Source: Shewanella carassii (GTDB taxonomy: Bacteria; Pseudomonadota; Gammaproteobacteria; Enterobacterales; Shewanellaceae). Taken from it: a stretch of DNA of 64,000 nt. A program made the position numbers and the translations under genes. Under the pieces are notes generated by a model, which did no database searches, had not been told where the DNA came from, and saw nothing but the letters and a program-made list of their open reading frames with translations. Below, one piece after another: positions 26,277 through 35,132 of this stretch; the stretch's first letter is position 1; every line of letters starts with the position of its first letter. The DNA lies in assembly GCF_002777975.1 (NCBI RefSeq), contig NZ_NGVS01000006.1:326100-390099 (forward strand), in the 5' to 3' direction.

Positions 26277-28385
26277 ATGGGAAGGCGCTCAGGTTACCTG
26301 TTGGAAGATTGGTTAGTTGACCCTCAGATGAGTACGTTGAGCCGCGAAGAGGCTCAAGTGCGGCTCGAGCTCAGGGTGATGCAGGTATTGCTGTGTCTTA
26401 TTCATCATGCCAACACCTTGGTGACCCGAGAGATGTTGATCCAGGAGGTTTGGCATGGCGGTATAATTACGGATAACGCCATCAACCGCATCATAGGTTT
26501 GCTGCGTCAGCATCTGCAGGATAATCCCAGAGAGCCACGTTTTATCAAGACAGTGCCCAAGCAGGGCTATGTGTTGATAGCGAAAGTACGCGAGACGACA
26601 CTCGACGATGATTCGCCGGACAACCCTCTACCAATAACACCGTTAGATGCCGAGACTGAGCAAAAGATAACCGCTGGCGGCAGCAAGTGGGGCTATCTGG
26701 GCGGCGCCTTCGGAGTGCTGGCAGCGGGTATCGCCAGTTGGCTCTATCTGGCTCCTGCCCAGGAAAACCCCCAGCTTGAGTTGACTGATGTGGCCATCCG
26801 GCGTTTGACTCCACTGACTTCGCTCAATGGTCAGGAGGTGGATCCCAGCCTGTCCCCCGATGGCAGCATGCTGGCATTTTCCTACCGGGAGCTGAACGCC
26901 GATAAATGGCATATTGAGCTGATGTCGCTCGGCGACAGAGTCATCAAAACCATTCCTGTTGTGGATGATTACAGTCTGCGCTACCCGGCTTGGCGCCACG
27001 ATGGCAAGGCCTTGGCTTATTTGGCATTCAGTGAGACTCAGGGCTGCCGTATCATGTTGACAGAGCTGACTGACGAAGGGATGCAGAGCCGCATAGTCAG
27101 CCAGTGCCATCAGACGACACAGTCTACCAGCATCGCCTGGAGCCCATCGAACCGCTCGCTGTTTTATGTGGATGCCGAAGGGGTCGAAGGTTTCAAGCGC
27201 ATTTTTCTGCTCAGCCTCAGCGACGGTCGGCGCCAGCAATTGAGTCAACCTCATGTGGTGGGGCGCGGCGACTATGCGCTGGCCTTGTCTCCCGACGGTC
27301 ACAGTCTGGCGGTGCTGCGCAGTATCAACTGGTTTGATACTCAGATCTTACTCTTTGATATCGAATCCGGTGATTGGCAAAACCTACAGCGAGTGGGGTA
27401 TCCACTGCGCAGTATCGCTTGGGACAAAGGCGGTAACGCCTTGGTATACCGAGGTGAGGAGGGGCAACTTTACCGTTTGCAACTCAAACCCCGCAAGTTA
27501 ACCCGGCTGACGAGCGTGTTGCAGGAAATCAATTCTCCCTCGGCCAATAGTGCCGGACGCATGGCCGCGGTTGTCGGCGAACTGTTTGAAGAGGAGATCT
27601 GGTTTTGGTCATCGCCCTTCGATGAGGCTTCCAAGCCGCAGCGCTTTGTGGCGTCCAGCCGCCGTGATACCGCCGGTACCTTGCGCCACGATGGCAAGGA
27701 GTTGATCTTTGTTTCCAATCGCAGCGGCTTGCCACAACTATGGTGTCGGGATGAACAGGGCACCGAGAAACAGCTGAGTCGCCTGAGCACTTTTTCCCAT
27801 ATAGATGAACTCAGCTATTCAGCCGATGACAAGCTGGTGGCCGGCAGCCTCAACCAACAGGTGTTTGTCCTTAACCCTGAAAACGGTGAACTCAAGTTTT
27901 TCCCTCAGCTGGGCAATGTCCGTAATGTCAGTTGGGGGCGCAGTAGCAATGAACTGCTGGCAGCCGTCAGTGTCGATGGTCGCTGGCAGATAAACAGCCT
28001 GATGTTGGACAGTGGCGAGCAGCAACCTTTGCTGATGGATGGCTTTTCTGCCAAATACGCCGCCGACGGTACTCTTTATTTTACCCGCCTGTACAAGAAA
28101 GGGATTTGGCGCCTGAAGCAGGGCGTCGAAGAACTCTTTTATGACCAATATACTCCTCACTTCGGCAGCAGTTGGCAACTGGCTGCCGAGGCACTCTGGT
28201 TACTGCGGCCCAACGATCATGCCATGGGTATTCTCAAGATAGATCTCCACACGGGTAATAGAGAGGAGCGCGACATTCCGATGGAGAAAGTTTCCCCAAG
28301 ATTGCTGTCAGTGACAGATGATGGCCAGATCTCGCTGGCGTTATTGGGGCCTGCCAATACCGATATAGTTGAAGTAATTAACTGA
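26277..28385 (+). CDS. CadC/ToxR-like membrane transcriptional regulator with periplasmic beta-propeller
   Basis: 702 residues from ATG 26277 (GGAAATGG ahead); a TTG at 26256 would add seven residues. N-terminal OmpR-type winged helix in the cytosol (about 5-100; ends F-I-K-T-V-P-K-Q-G-Y-V-L), a linker, one membrane helix (about 140-160), then a long periplasmic region with TolB/PD40-type propeller repeats (L-S-P-D-G-S-M-L-A-F, L-S-P-D-G-H-S-L-A-V, L-R-H-D-G-K-E-L-I-F-V). One-component membrane regulators of this form sense a periplasmic signal and bind DNA directly. The target is unknown; two mini-protein genes lie 190 bases downstream. Confidence 0.88.
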   Translation: MGRRSGYLLEDWLVDPQMSTLSREEAQVRLELRVMQVLLCLIHHANTLVTREMLIQEVWHGGIITDNAINRIIGLLRQHLQDNPREPRFIKTVPKQGYVLIAKVRETTLDDDSPDNPLPITPLDAETEQKITAGGSKWGYLGGAFGVLAAGIASWLYLAPAQENPQLELTDVAIRRLTPLTSLNGQEVDPSLSPDGSMLAFSYRELNADKWHIELMSLGDRVIKTIPVVDDYSLRYPAWRHDGKALAYLAFSETQGCRIMLTELTDEGMQSRIVSQCHQTTQSTSIAWSPSNRSLFYVDAEGVEGFKRIFLLSLSDGRRQQLSQPHVVGRGDYALALSPDGHSLAVLRSINWFDTQILLFDIESGDWQNLQRVGYPLRSIAWDKGGNALVYRGEEGQLYRLQLKPRKLTRLTSVLQEINSPSANSAGRMAAVVGELFEEEIWFWSSPFDEASKPQRFVASSRRDTAGTLRHDGKELIFVSNRSGLPQLWCRDEQGTEKQLSRLSTFSHIDELSYSADDKLVAGSLNQQVFVLNPENGELKFFPQLGNVRNVSWGRSSNELLAAVSVDGRWQINSLMLDSGEQQPLLMDGFSAKYAADGTLYFTRLYKKGIWRLKQGVEELFYDQYTPHFGSSWQLAAEALWLLRPNDHAMGILKIDLHTGNREERDIPMEKVSPRLLSVTDDGQISLALLGPANTDIVEVIN

Positions 28386-28573
28386 TTTATAAGACATCAC
28401 CTTTCCGTCACCTTTTCATTATGGTGCTTTCCCCTGCCTGAGATAGCTTTAGGGACAAGCTTGATTGCCTGACCACCAAAGCGCTTGGTTTTTACCCTGA
28501 GTACCGGGCCAAAAGGTTAAAGCAATCTCGGGCGCAGTTTGCGCCCACCCATTTCCCAGCAGGAGAAAAGACG

Positions 28574-28762
28574 ATGAAAAGTTTGAATCAGTTTGTGAAA
28601 AATGCGATTGGATTTGCGTTGCTTTCTACTCTGTTTGCTTTACCGCTACTGCTGGCGTCGACACCCACCAAGGGCAAGGATGAAGTCAATACGCCATCTC
28701 TGTGTGAGCCGTATCCAGAGTGTGTGATTTACAAGATCCCCGATGAGTCCATCAATCTATAA
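28574..28762 (+). CDS. small membrane or secreted protein, 62 aa
   Basis: Strong ribosome site (CAGGAGAAA) before ATG 28574. Residues 12-29 form one hydrophobic helix that could be a signal or membrane anchor, followed by a polar tail with two Cys (C-E-P-Y-P-E-C) and an acidic end. No family was recognised. Followed 18 bases later by the 40-aa gene, with a shared terminator, so the two form a mini-operon behind the CadC-like regulator. Confidence 0.6.
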   Translation: MKSLNQFVKNAIGFALLSTLFALPLLLASTPTKGKDEVNTPSLCEPYPECVIYKIPDESINL

Positions 28763-28780
28763 CCGTCAGCGGAGGCCATC

Positions 28781-28903
28781 ATGTTGCAGGTAACTCTCTA
28801 TTTGGTCGGTTCACTGAGCGCTTTTGTATTGGTGTACTACCTGTTTTTAAACTTGGTTCTTGCGTCCGAAGAATCAAGCTTGCTCGACCCTAAGGACAAA
28901 TAA
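28781..28903 (+). CDS. single-pass membrane mini-protein, 40 aa
   Basis: ATG 28781 follows GGAGG by 5 bases. The product is 40 residues: a long hydrophobic helix covering about residues 2-27 (V-T-L-Y-L-V-G-S-L-S-A-F-V-L-V-Y-Y-L-F ...) and a charged C-terminal tail (E-E-S-S-L-L-D-P-K-D-K). It resembles the single-helix accessory subunits of membrane complexes, but no family was recognised. It ends 17 bases before a terminator. Confidence 0.6.
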   Translation: MLQVTLYLVGSLSAFVLVYYLFLNLVLASEESSLLDPKDK

Positions 28904-28920
28904 CTCTCCCTTTCCAAGCC

Positions 28921-28953
28921 AAAGGGGCTCGGTGTAAACCGCGCCCCTTTTTA
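28921..28953 (+). terminator. intrinsic terminator after the mini-protein pair
   Basis: Stem 28921-28928 with 28943-28950, an inner CGGT/ACCG pairing, and a T run. Confidence 0.8.
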
Positions 28954-28966
28954 TTTATCCGGAAGC

Positions 28967-29257
28967 TTAGGAGAAGCTGTGACCGCCCACATGCATGATG
29001 CAAAAGGTCCAGACTACGAAAGCCAGAATACCGTGTACCAGAGCGTAGAAGGCCTGATCCAAGCGACGTAAGCCGGCGGCTTGCCAGATAAGGTGCAGGT
29101 GTAGCCCAAGCACCAGGGGAAATAATAACAACAAGGGATAGAGGGCGAATGGACTGGCATCTCCCAGCAGAGGTCGGGTCAACAAAGACCAGAGCACCAT
29201 AAAGGCGGTGATCAGCGGGGGCAGGGCAAGCCGATACTGCTCGGGATAGGGAAACAT
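28967..29257 (-). CDS. small integral membrane protein, 96 aa
   Basis: 96 residues with about three membrane helices (11-27, 40-58, 70-90) and several His residues (H-L-H-L-I-W, H-V-G-G-H). AAGGA precedes the start. No family recognised. Last gene of a three-gene minus operon, 33 bases after the methyltransferase. Confidence 0.65.
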   Translation of the reverse strand: MFPYPEQYRLALPPLITAFMVLWSLLTRPLLGDASPFALYPLLLLFPLVLGLHLHLIWQAAGLRRLDQAFYALVHGILAFVVWTFCIMHVGGHSFS

Positions 29258-29290
29258 TACAGGTCCTTGATACGGCTGAATAAAGGCGGA

Positions 29291-29809
29291 TCAGCGAACG
29301 GCTCTGGCTATCAACTGTGCCTTTGCCTGTAGCATTCCCGTTTCTCCGCCGGGCATATGGCCTTCAAAGTAATGTAAAGTCTCAAATTTGGCAAATCTGT
29401 GTTGCAGCTCACTTTCATTCAGTAAGAAATCCGGGTTGCTGGGGCGGCCTAATTTGGCCTGTTCCTGGGTAAAGGTTTCGTAAAACAGCAAGCCTCCAGG
29501 CTTTAGCTGTTTGGCAATCCAGGGAAGCGAGGGGCGGTGCAGGTAGTTGAACACCAATACTACATCGAAAGGCTGAAGCTCGGGTTTATCACCTTGTTCG
29601 AGATCCCATTCGATAAATTGGCAGTGAGGAAACTGGTGCCAGAGGCCATCAAAACCCTCGGGATTGCGATCGATGAAGGTGACCTCGGCGCCCTGCTTGG
29701 CAAACCAATGGCCGTTGCGCCCGGAGCCACAGGCCAGGTCCAGCACTCTGAGCGTCGGCGTTATCTCTGGGTGTCGGTCAAAGGCGGTGATCAGCTCTGC
29801 GGTATTCAT
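29291..29809 (-). CDS. class I SAM-dependent methyltransferase
   Basis: 172 residues. Rossmann motif I is V-L-D-L-A-C-G-S-G-R-N-G (about 22-33), followed by an acidic residue after strand 2 (F-I-D-R-N) and motif L-K-P-G-G-L-L-F-Y-E-T-F. The layout resembles TehB-type methyltransferases. Substrate unknown. Its ATG overlaps the stop of the upstream membrane protein (ATGA), so the pair is translationally coupled. Confidence 0.82.
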   Translation of the reverse strand: MNTAELITAFDRHPEITPTLRVLDLACGSGRNGHWFAKQGAEVTFIDRNPEGFDGLWHQFPHCQFIEWDLEQGDKPELQPFDVVLVFNYLHRPSLPWIAKQLKPGGLLFYETFTQEQAKLGRPSNPDFLLNESELQHRFAKFETLHYFEGHMPGGETGMLQAKAQLIARAVR

Positions 29810-30216
29810 CCCTTGATCTCCTTGCGGCTGTCGATTCTGCGTCTATGAACTATAGAGTAATGTCTCAGACCTGCAGGTCCATGTGACACTATGACCGACA
29901 GTAAAACCACAGTCACGAGCAATTCGCTCTTGTAGCTTGCCAAGGGAATGAATAGCAAGATCAGCAGTAGTTTCACCAGGGTCAATACCCCTTTCAATTG
30001 GATAAGCCAGCGCCAATCCCGGACTATCTCCCACAGCATCAGGCAACTACCACTGGCCATGGCCATGATCCAATAGAGCTGCCAGCTTTCTTTGGGGACC
30101 GACAGCAAAATACCGCCACCTGCGCCGACTATTCCCAAAATATGTAGGGCTCTGAGACTAGTCTTACAAAGGCGTTGCAGCCAAAACTGCTTTTCCGACA
30201 TCTGTGCTTTTGCCAT
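29806..30216 (-). CDS. integral membrane protein, about 136 aa
   Basis: Four predicted membrane helices spread over the chain (about 20-40, 50-65, 78-97, 100-120) and a basic C-terminus (H-R-R-R-I-D-S-R-K). ATG 30216 is preferred to an upstream in-frame TTG at 30237. It is the first gene of the operon with the methyltransferase and the 96-aa protein. No family recognised. Confidence 0.65.
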   Translation of the reverse strand: MAKAQMSEKQFWLQRLCKTSLRALHILGIVGAGGGILLSVPKESWQLYWIMAMASGSCLMLWEIVRDWRWLIQLKGVLTLVKLLLILLFIPLASYKSELLVTVVLLSVIVSHGPAGLRHYSIVHRRRIDSRKEIKG

Positions 30217-30372
30217 GGTGATGATATCTGTGATCAAGAGTATAAATTTTGCGTTAGCTTAGCAGCATTCGCTAATTGACGACTATGCTTGACTTTGTAT
30301 TTGTCGAACTTTCTCACATGGAAGCTCAGATTCCGGAAATGTTAGTCAGGTATGGATATACCGCACGTTAAC

Positions 30373-30388
30373 TGTGATTTGTATCAAT
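30373..30388. promoter_or_regulatory. CRP/FNR-like site upstream of fccA
   Basis: TGTGA-N6-TCAAT matches the CRP consensus at 8 of 10 positions, and GTGAT-N4-ATCAA within it matches the FNR consensus at 9 of 10. It lies 220 bases ahead of fccA in a 370-base gap that holds no other recognisable feature. Either regulator fits an anaerobic fumarate reductase gene. Confidence 0.55.
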
Positions 30389-30607
30389 GTGTAGCCACCT
30401 TATCTGCAAGAGTGCACAGAAATGTGGATAAGGTGCCTCAAGAGAAATTTTTTTGTGACTCAGTTAAATATATGCCTAAAGGGGTAGTGTTATCTTCTGT
30501 CGCGGGAGATATGACGTGCTACAGCCTTGGTTCATATAAATAAAAAGCAGTGTAGTACGAAATAGCTATATACGAGTATGTGAAATAATATGGTGGAGGA
30601 ACACTCT

Positions 30608-32392
30608 ATGTTCACGGGAGCACTTAAGAAAACAGCACTGGCAGCACTGATTTCCGGCATGATGGCCGGAACAGCTTATGCCGGCGCAGATGTATTGGCG
30701 GATTTTCATGGTGAAATGGGCGGTTGTGATACTTGCCACGTTTCCAAGAAAGGTCCTACCGATGACAACCTGACCCATGAGAACGCTCAGTGCGTTAGCT
30801 GCCACGGTGATCTGAATGAGATTGCTGCCGGTGAAAAAGATCTGAAGATTTCTCCACACAAGTCTCACCTGATCGGTGAAATCGCTTGTACTTCTTGCCA
30901 CAAAGGCCATGAAAAATCAGTTGCTTACTGTGACGCTTGCCACAGCTTCGATTTCGATATGCCATTCGGCGGCAAGTGGGAACGTAAGTTTGTTCCTATC
31001 GATGTACAAAAAGACGCTCAGGAAAAAGCCATTGCAGCCGGTCCTCGTGAAACCACTGACGTGGTTATCATAGGTTCTGGTGGTGCCGGTCTGGCCGCAG
31101 CAGTATCTGCTCGCGACAACGGTGCCAAAGTGATTTTGCTGGAAAAAGAACCTGTCCCAGGTGGTAACACCAAGCTGGCTGCAGGCGGTATGAACGCTGC
31201 TGAAACCAAGCCTCAAGCGGCTCTGGGCATTAAAGACAAGAAAGAGATCATGATCCAGGACACCATGAAAGGTGGCCGCAACATCAACGATCCTGAACTG
31301 GTTAAAGTACTGGCCAACAACTCTTCCGACTCTATCGACTGGTTGACCGCTATGGGCGCCGACATGAATGACGTGGGTCGTATGGGTGGTGCTAGTGTCA
31401 ACCGTAGCCACCGTCCAACTGGTGGTGCCGGTGTGGGTGCTCACGTAGCCCAAGTACTGTGGGACAACGCTGTTAAGCGCGGTACCGATATCCGTCTGAA
31501 CAGCCGCGTTGTTCGCGTACTGAAAGATGATTCAGGTAAAGTGACCGGCGTTCTGGTTGAAGGTAAGTACACTGGTTACTACGTGATCAAGGCTGACGCC
31601 GTGGTTATGGCTACCGGTGGTTTCGCCAAGAACAACGACCGCGTTGCCAAGTACGATCCTAAGCTGAAAGGCTTTGCTGCTACCAACCACCCAGGTGCAA
31701 CCGGTGACGGTCTGGATGTTGCCATGCAAGCCGGTGCCGATACCCGCGATCTGGAATGGGTACAGGCTCACCCAACTCTGTCCCCACGTGGTGGTGTGAT
31801 GGTAACTGAAGCCGTACGTGGTAACGGTGCTATCCTGGTTAACCGCGAAGGTGACCGTTTCGTCAACGAAATCACTACTCGTGACAAGGCTTCTGCAGCC
31901 ATCCTGAAACAGAAAGGTGCCAGCGCCTTCTTGGTATTCGATGACTCAGTTCGTAAGAGCTTGAAGAAGATTGAAAACTATGTCCACCTGGGCATTGTTG
32001 ACGAAGGTAAGACTCCTGAAGAACTGGCCAAGAAGATTGGTGTTCCAGGTGCCGAACTGGCCAAGACTATCGCTACCTACAACGGTTTCGTGAAGTCTGG
32101 TAAAGACACTCAATTCGAGCGTCCTAACCTGCCTCGTGAACTGGGTACTGCTCCATACTACGCCATCGAAGTTAAGCCAGCTGTACACCACAGCATGGGT
32201 GGCGTGAAGATCGATACTAAGACTGAGGTTAAAGCCAAAGACGGTCATCTGATCCAAGGTATGTATGCTGCCGGTGAAGCCACTGGTGGTGTTCACGGTG
32301 CCAACCGTCTGGGTGGTAACGCTATCTCTGATATCGTCACCTTCGGTCGTATCGCCGGTGCTGAAGCTGCCAAGTACGCTAAAGAGCACTAG
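30608..32392 (+). CDS. fccA: periplasmic flavocytochrome c fumarate reductase
   Basis: 594 residues from ATG 30608 (GGTGGAGGA ahead; the in-frame ATG at 30590 precedes that site). Signal peptide to about residue 25 (T-A-Y-A). N-terminal tetraheme domain with four CXXCH motifs at 40-44, 62-66, 94-98 and 108-112; then an FAD domain ([13 protein letters not shown]) and the fumarate reductase active-site region ([26 protein letters not shown]). It is the soluble fumarate reductase of Shewanella, taking electrons from CymA. A strong terminator follows. Confidence 0.97.
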   Translation: MFTGALKKTALAALISGMMAGTAYAGADVLADFHGEMGGCDTCHVSKKGPTDDNLTHENAQCVSCHGDLNEIAAGEKDLKISPHKSHLIGEIACTSCHKGHEKSVAYCDACHSFDFDMPFGGKWERKFVPIDVQKDAQEKAIAAGPRETTDVVIIGSGGAGLAAAVSARDNGAKVILLEKEPVPGGNTKLAAGGMNAAETKPQAALGIKDKKEIMIQDTMKGGRNINDPELVKVLANNSSDSIDWLTAMGADMNDVGRMGGASVNRSHRPTGGAGVGAHVAQVLWDNAVKRGTDIRLNSRVVRVLKDDSGKVTGVLVEGKYTGYYVIKADAVVMATGGFAKNNDRVAKYDPKLKGFAATNHPGATGDGLDVAMQAGADTRDLEWVQAHPTLSPRGGVMVTEAVRGNGAILVNREGDRFVNEITTRDKASAAILKQKGASAFLVFDDSVRKSLKKIENYVHLGIVDEGKTPEELAKKIGVPGAELAKTIATYNGFVKSGKDTQFERPNLPRELGTAPYYAIEVKPAVHHSMGGVKIDTKTEVKAKDGHLIQGMYAAGEATGGVHGANRLGGNAISDIVTFGRIAGAEAAKYAKEH

Positions 32393-32444
32393 GCCAAGCT
32401 AATTCTCCGATAGCACGGAGTCGGGGCGCTTGAGCCCCCATCAA

Positions 32445-32475
32445 AAAAAGCGGACTGTCAGGAGTCCGCTTTTTT
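32445..32475 (+). terminator. intrinsic terminator after fccA
   Basis: A 12-bp stem (AAAAAGCGGACT with AGTCCGCTTTTT) around a 6-base loop, flanked by A and T runs, about 55 bases past the stop. Confidence 0.9.
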
Positions 32476-32590
32476 ATTTTTGGTGCGCTGCATCATGTTT
32501 CCGGTGAGATTGCCCGAGCTAGGCAAAGACAAGTTTAAGTAATTCACTTACACTTTTAGCTATCAGTCCAACTACCGGGTCATAAACAGC

Positions 32591-33580
32591 ATGAAGATAG
32601 GTTTTTTTAGCGCCAAGCGTTACGACATGCAGCATTTCAACCGTACCAACGAGGCCTTCGGGGCGCAAATTGAGTACTTCGACGTGCGCCTATGCATGCA
32701 AACAGTGAAACTGGCTTACGGATTCGAAGTGATCTGCGCCTTCGTCAACGATGAGCTCAATGATGAGGTGTTGACAGAACTGGCCACCAATGGCACCCGG
32801 ATCATCGCCATGCGTTGCGCCGGCTTTAATAATGTCGACCTGGATGCGGCCAAACGGCTGGGAATGAGTGTCGTCAATGTCCCGGCTTACTCTCCAGAAT
32901 CTGTAGCCGAGCATACGGTCGCTCTGATGTTGACCCTGAACCGCAAGATCCATAAGGCGTATCAACGCACCCGGGATGCCAACTTCTCTCTCGAAGGGTT
33001 GGTGGGCTTCAACATGTTCGGTAAGACTGTGGGCGTGGTCGGCACAGGGAAAATCGGTATCGCCACCATCAAGGTCTTGTTGGGCTTTGGCTGTAAAGTA
33101 CTGGCGTTTGACCCTTATCCCAACCCGCAAGTAGAGGCGCTGGGGGCTCGCTATGTCACTCTGGATGAAATGTACCAACAGAGCGATATCATCAGTCTTC
33201 ATTGCCCGCTGACGGCGGAAAACCGCCATTTGCTCAACGCAGACAGCTTTGCCAAGATGAAGCCTAGCATGATGGTGATCAACACCAGTCGTGGCGGCTT
33301 GCTCAACGCCATAGATGCCATGGAAGCGCTCAAGCTCGGACAGATAGGTTCGTTGGGGTTGGACGTGTATGAGAACGAGAAAGAGCTGTTCTTTGAAGAC
33401 AAGTCCAACGAAGTGATCCAGGACGATGTATTCCGGCGTCTATCGGCTTGCCACAACGTGATCTTTACCGGTCACCAGGCGTTTTTGACCGAAGAGGCCT
33501 TGGGCGCCATCGCCCACACTACACTGTCCAATGTACAGAAACTCCTCAGCGGTGAGCGTTCGGGTAACGAGCTTTTCTAA
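32591..33580 (+). CDS. ldhA: fermentative D-lactate dehydrogenase
   Basis: 329 residues, identical in length to E. coli LdhA. D-2-hydroxyacid dehydrogenase marks: N-F-G-type catalytic loop (R-C-A-G-F-N-N-V-D), G-V-V-G-T-G-K-I-G NAD loop (about 148-156), N-T-S-R-G-G with catalytic Arg, and G-H-Q-A-F-L-T with catalytic His. It reduces pyruvate to D-lactate during anaerobic growth. Next to fccA, in keeping with an anaerobic region. Single gene. Confidence 0.93.
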   Translation: MKIGFFSAKRYDMQHFNRTNEAFGAQIEYFDVRLCMQTVKLAYGFEVICAFVNDELNDEVLTELATNGTRIIAMRCAGFNNVDLDAAKRLGMSVVNVPAYSPESVAEHTVALMLTLNRKIHKAYQRTRDANFSLEGLVGFNMFGKTVGVVGTGKIGIATIKVLLGFGCKVLAFDPYPNPQVEALGARYVTLDEMYQQSDIISLHCPLTAENRHLLNADSFAKMKPSMMVINTSRGGLLNAIDAMEALKLGQIGSLGLDVYENEKELFFEDKSNEVIQDDVFRRLSACHNVIFTGHQAFLTEEALGAIAHTTLSNVQKLLSGERSGNELF

Positions 33581-33635
33581 GGAAGGTGCGAACAAGTCCC
33601 ATGTGTGCTCTGCGTCGGCTTACAGGCCTGGATGC
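33579..33635 (-). repeat. dispersed intergenic repeat, copy 2
   Basis: Reverse-orientation match to 26142-26197. It starts at the ldhA stop codon and fills the first part of the gap to the next gene. Confidence 0.65.
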
Positions 33636-33702
33636 ACGTGGTTCGCAGCAAATGGCCCTAGCCCTTTGCAAGAATTCTTTATAGATAAATACTGACACCC
33701 AA

Positions 33703-33740
33703 CTCCCCGATTGCTAGATTGAGATAACCGCATCGGGGAG
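33703..33740. promoter_or_regulatory. 9-bp inverted repeat before the dienelactone hydrolase gene
   Basis: CTCCCCGAT (33703-33711) and ATCGGGGAG (33732-33740) are perfect complements 20 bases apart, ending 19 bases before the ATG. Could be an operator or an mRNA hairpin over the leader. Confidence 0.4.
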
Positions 33741-33759
33741 ATGCTCATAGGGAGGTGTC

Positions 33760-34497
33760 ATGCTGGTCACACAGAGTCTTCATCAACTGCCGACGGCAAG
33801 CGGCAGCATGCAAACCCGGGTCTATCGTCCCGATAGTGAGGGTTGTTTTCCCGCTATCATCTTTTACTCGGAAATCTTTCAGGAAACCGCGCCAATAAGC
33901 CGCATGGCTTGTATGCTGGCCGGTCACGGCTTTGCGGTATTGGTGCCGGAAATTTTCCACGAGCTCAATCCGCCGGGCACTGTGCTTGGTTATGATGACA
34001 GTGGCAAGGACAAAGGCAACAGCGATAAGCTGAGCAAGCCATTGGAAGCCCACGATGATGATACTCAGGCACTGGTGGATTTTATCCGGGCTCAGCCCTG
34101 GAGCCGCGGCCGGATTGGTGCCATGGGCGTCTGTGTTGGCGGCCACCTGGCATTTCGCGCCGCCCTTAACCCCGACATCGCAGCGGCATTTTGTCTCTAT
34201 GCCACAGATATTCACAGCGGCGCTATCCCGAGTGCGCCGGGGAATGACTCTCTGAGCCGCTGCCGGGATATTCGCGCCGAGTTGGTAATGATCTGGGGCA
34301 AGCAGGACCCCCATGTGCCGAGTGAAGGGCGCCGTCTCATCCAGCAAAGGCTGGAGCAATGCCAGCTCTTATACAGCTGGCAGGAGCTCAATGCCCAGCA
34401 TGCCTTTATGAGGGATGGCGATCCCCGTTATGACCCGGCATTGGCGCTGCAGATGTACCAGCAGGCGCTGGCGCTGTTCCAGCGCAGGCTTAATTAA
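33760..34497 (+). CDS. dienelactone hydrolase family protein
   Basis: 245 residues starting after GGGAGGTG. Alpha/beta hydrolase fold with the nucleophile elbow G-V-C-V-G-G (Cys), W-G-K-Q-D-P-H-V-P (Asp) and N-A-Q-H-A-F (His), the Cys-Asp-His triad of dienelactone hydrolases. Cytosolic. The natural substrate is unknown, as there are no aromatic-degradation genes nearby. Its end overlaps the convergent MscS-type gene by 4 bases. Confidence 0.9.
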   Translation: MLVTQSLHQLPTASGSMQTRVYRPDSEGCFPAIIFYSEIFQETAPISRMACMLAGHGFAVLVPEIFHELNPPGTVLGYDDSGKDKGNSDKLSKPLEAHDDDTQALVDFIRAQPWSRGRIGAMGVCVGGHLAFRAALNPDIAAAFCLYATDIHSGAIPSAPGNDSLSRCRDIRAELVMIWGKQDPHVPSEGRRLIQQRLEQCQLLYSWQELNAQHAFMRDGDPRYDPALALQMYQQALALFQRRLN

Positions 34498-35039
34498 TCC
34501 TGCTTGGGTAACTGCTCCGGTATTGTCTCTTGTGCCTGCGGCGCCGAGGCATTGCCGGGTGCCAGCTTCAGCACGGCTTTTTGCAGTATCAGGTTGTTGG
34601 GGTAGGTAACAGTATCGCCGTTGTCGCGGCGGATAAGCACGTGAAACAGCCCCACTTCCAACAATACCCCGGTAATATCCTCATCCTTGTCGACAACTTT
34701 GATCCGCTCACCGACCTTGTAGGGAAACACAAAAAAGATCAGTACCCCGGCGGTGAGGTTACTCAGTATCGACCACTGGGCCACCAAAGCCACCCCCAGC
34801 ACGGCAAATGCCGAAGACACGAACAGTGAAACCTCCTGATAGCCGAGTCCCAGAGAAACGGCCATCAGCGATAGAGTGACAAAGAACAACAGATAGCTGA
34901 TAAAGCGAGTCACCAGGCTGGTACGGGCGGCGCTGACCTGTTTCTTGTCCGCCAGGGTTTGCACTGCATTTTTCAGCGCCCGCTGCAGAAAGAAAAACAC
35001 CCCGAGATAGAGGCAGGCAATCAGAATATTGTGAGTCAT
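34494..35039 (-). CDS. small mechanosensitive channel (MscS) family protein
   Basis: 181 residues: three membrane helices (about 5-20, 45-65, 70-105), the last being the pore-like helix running into the beta domain (L-S-N-L-T-A-G-V-L-I-F-F-V-F-P-Y-K-V-G-E-R-I-K-V), then V-T-Y-P-N-N-L-I-L. It lacks the C-terminal alpha/beta vestibule of full MscS (286 aa in E. coli), ending in a Pro/Gln-rich tail. Probably gates in response to membrane tension or has a signalling role. Divergent from the methyltransferase gene at 35133. Confidence 0.87.
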   Translation of the reverse strand: MTHNILIACLYLGVFFFLQRALKNAVQTLADKKQVSAARTSLVTRFISYLLFFVTLSLMAVSLGLGYQEVSLFVSSAFAVLGVALVAQWSILSNLTAGVLIFFVFPYKVGERIKVVDKDEDITGVLLEVGLFHVLIRRDNGDTVTYPNNLILQKAVLKLAPGNASAPQAQETIPEQLPKQD

Positions 35040-35132
35040 ATGGCGTTTGCTTCTGTGAGAAATAAGGCGTTTGCTGGCATACTAGCGACTTTGTCACAGG
35101 GGATAAACTCCCCAACCGAGAATTATTCAAGC

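Noticed and set aside
30352-30543. 63-codon frame upstream of fccA
   Set aside because: It overlaps the CRP/FNR-like site, has no ribosome site and looks like random translation of AT-rich leader.
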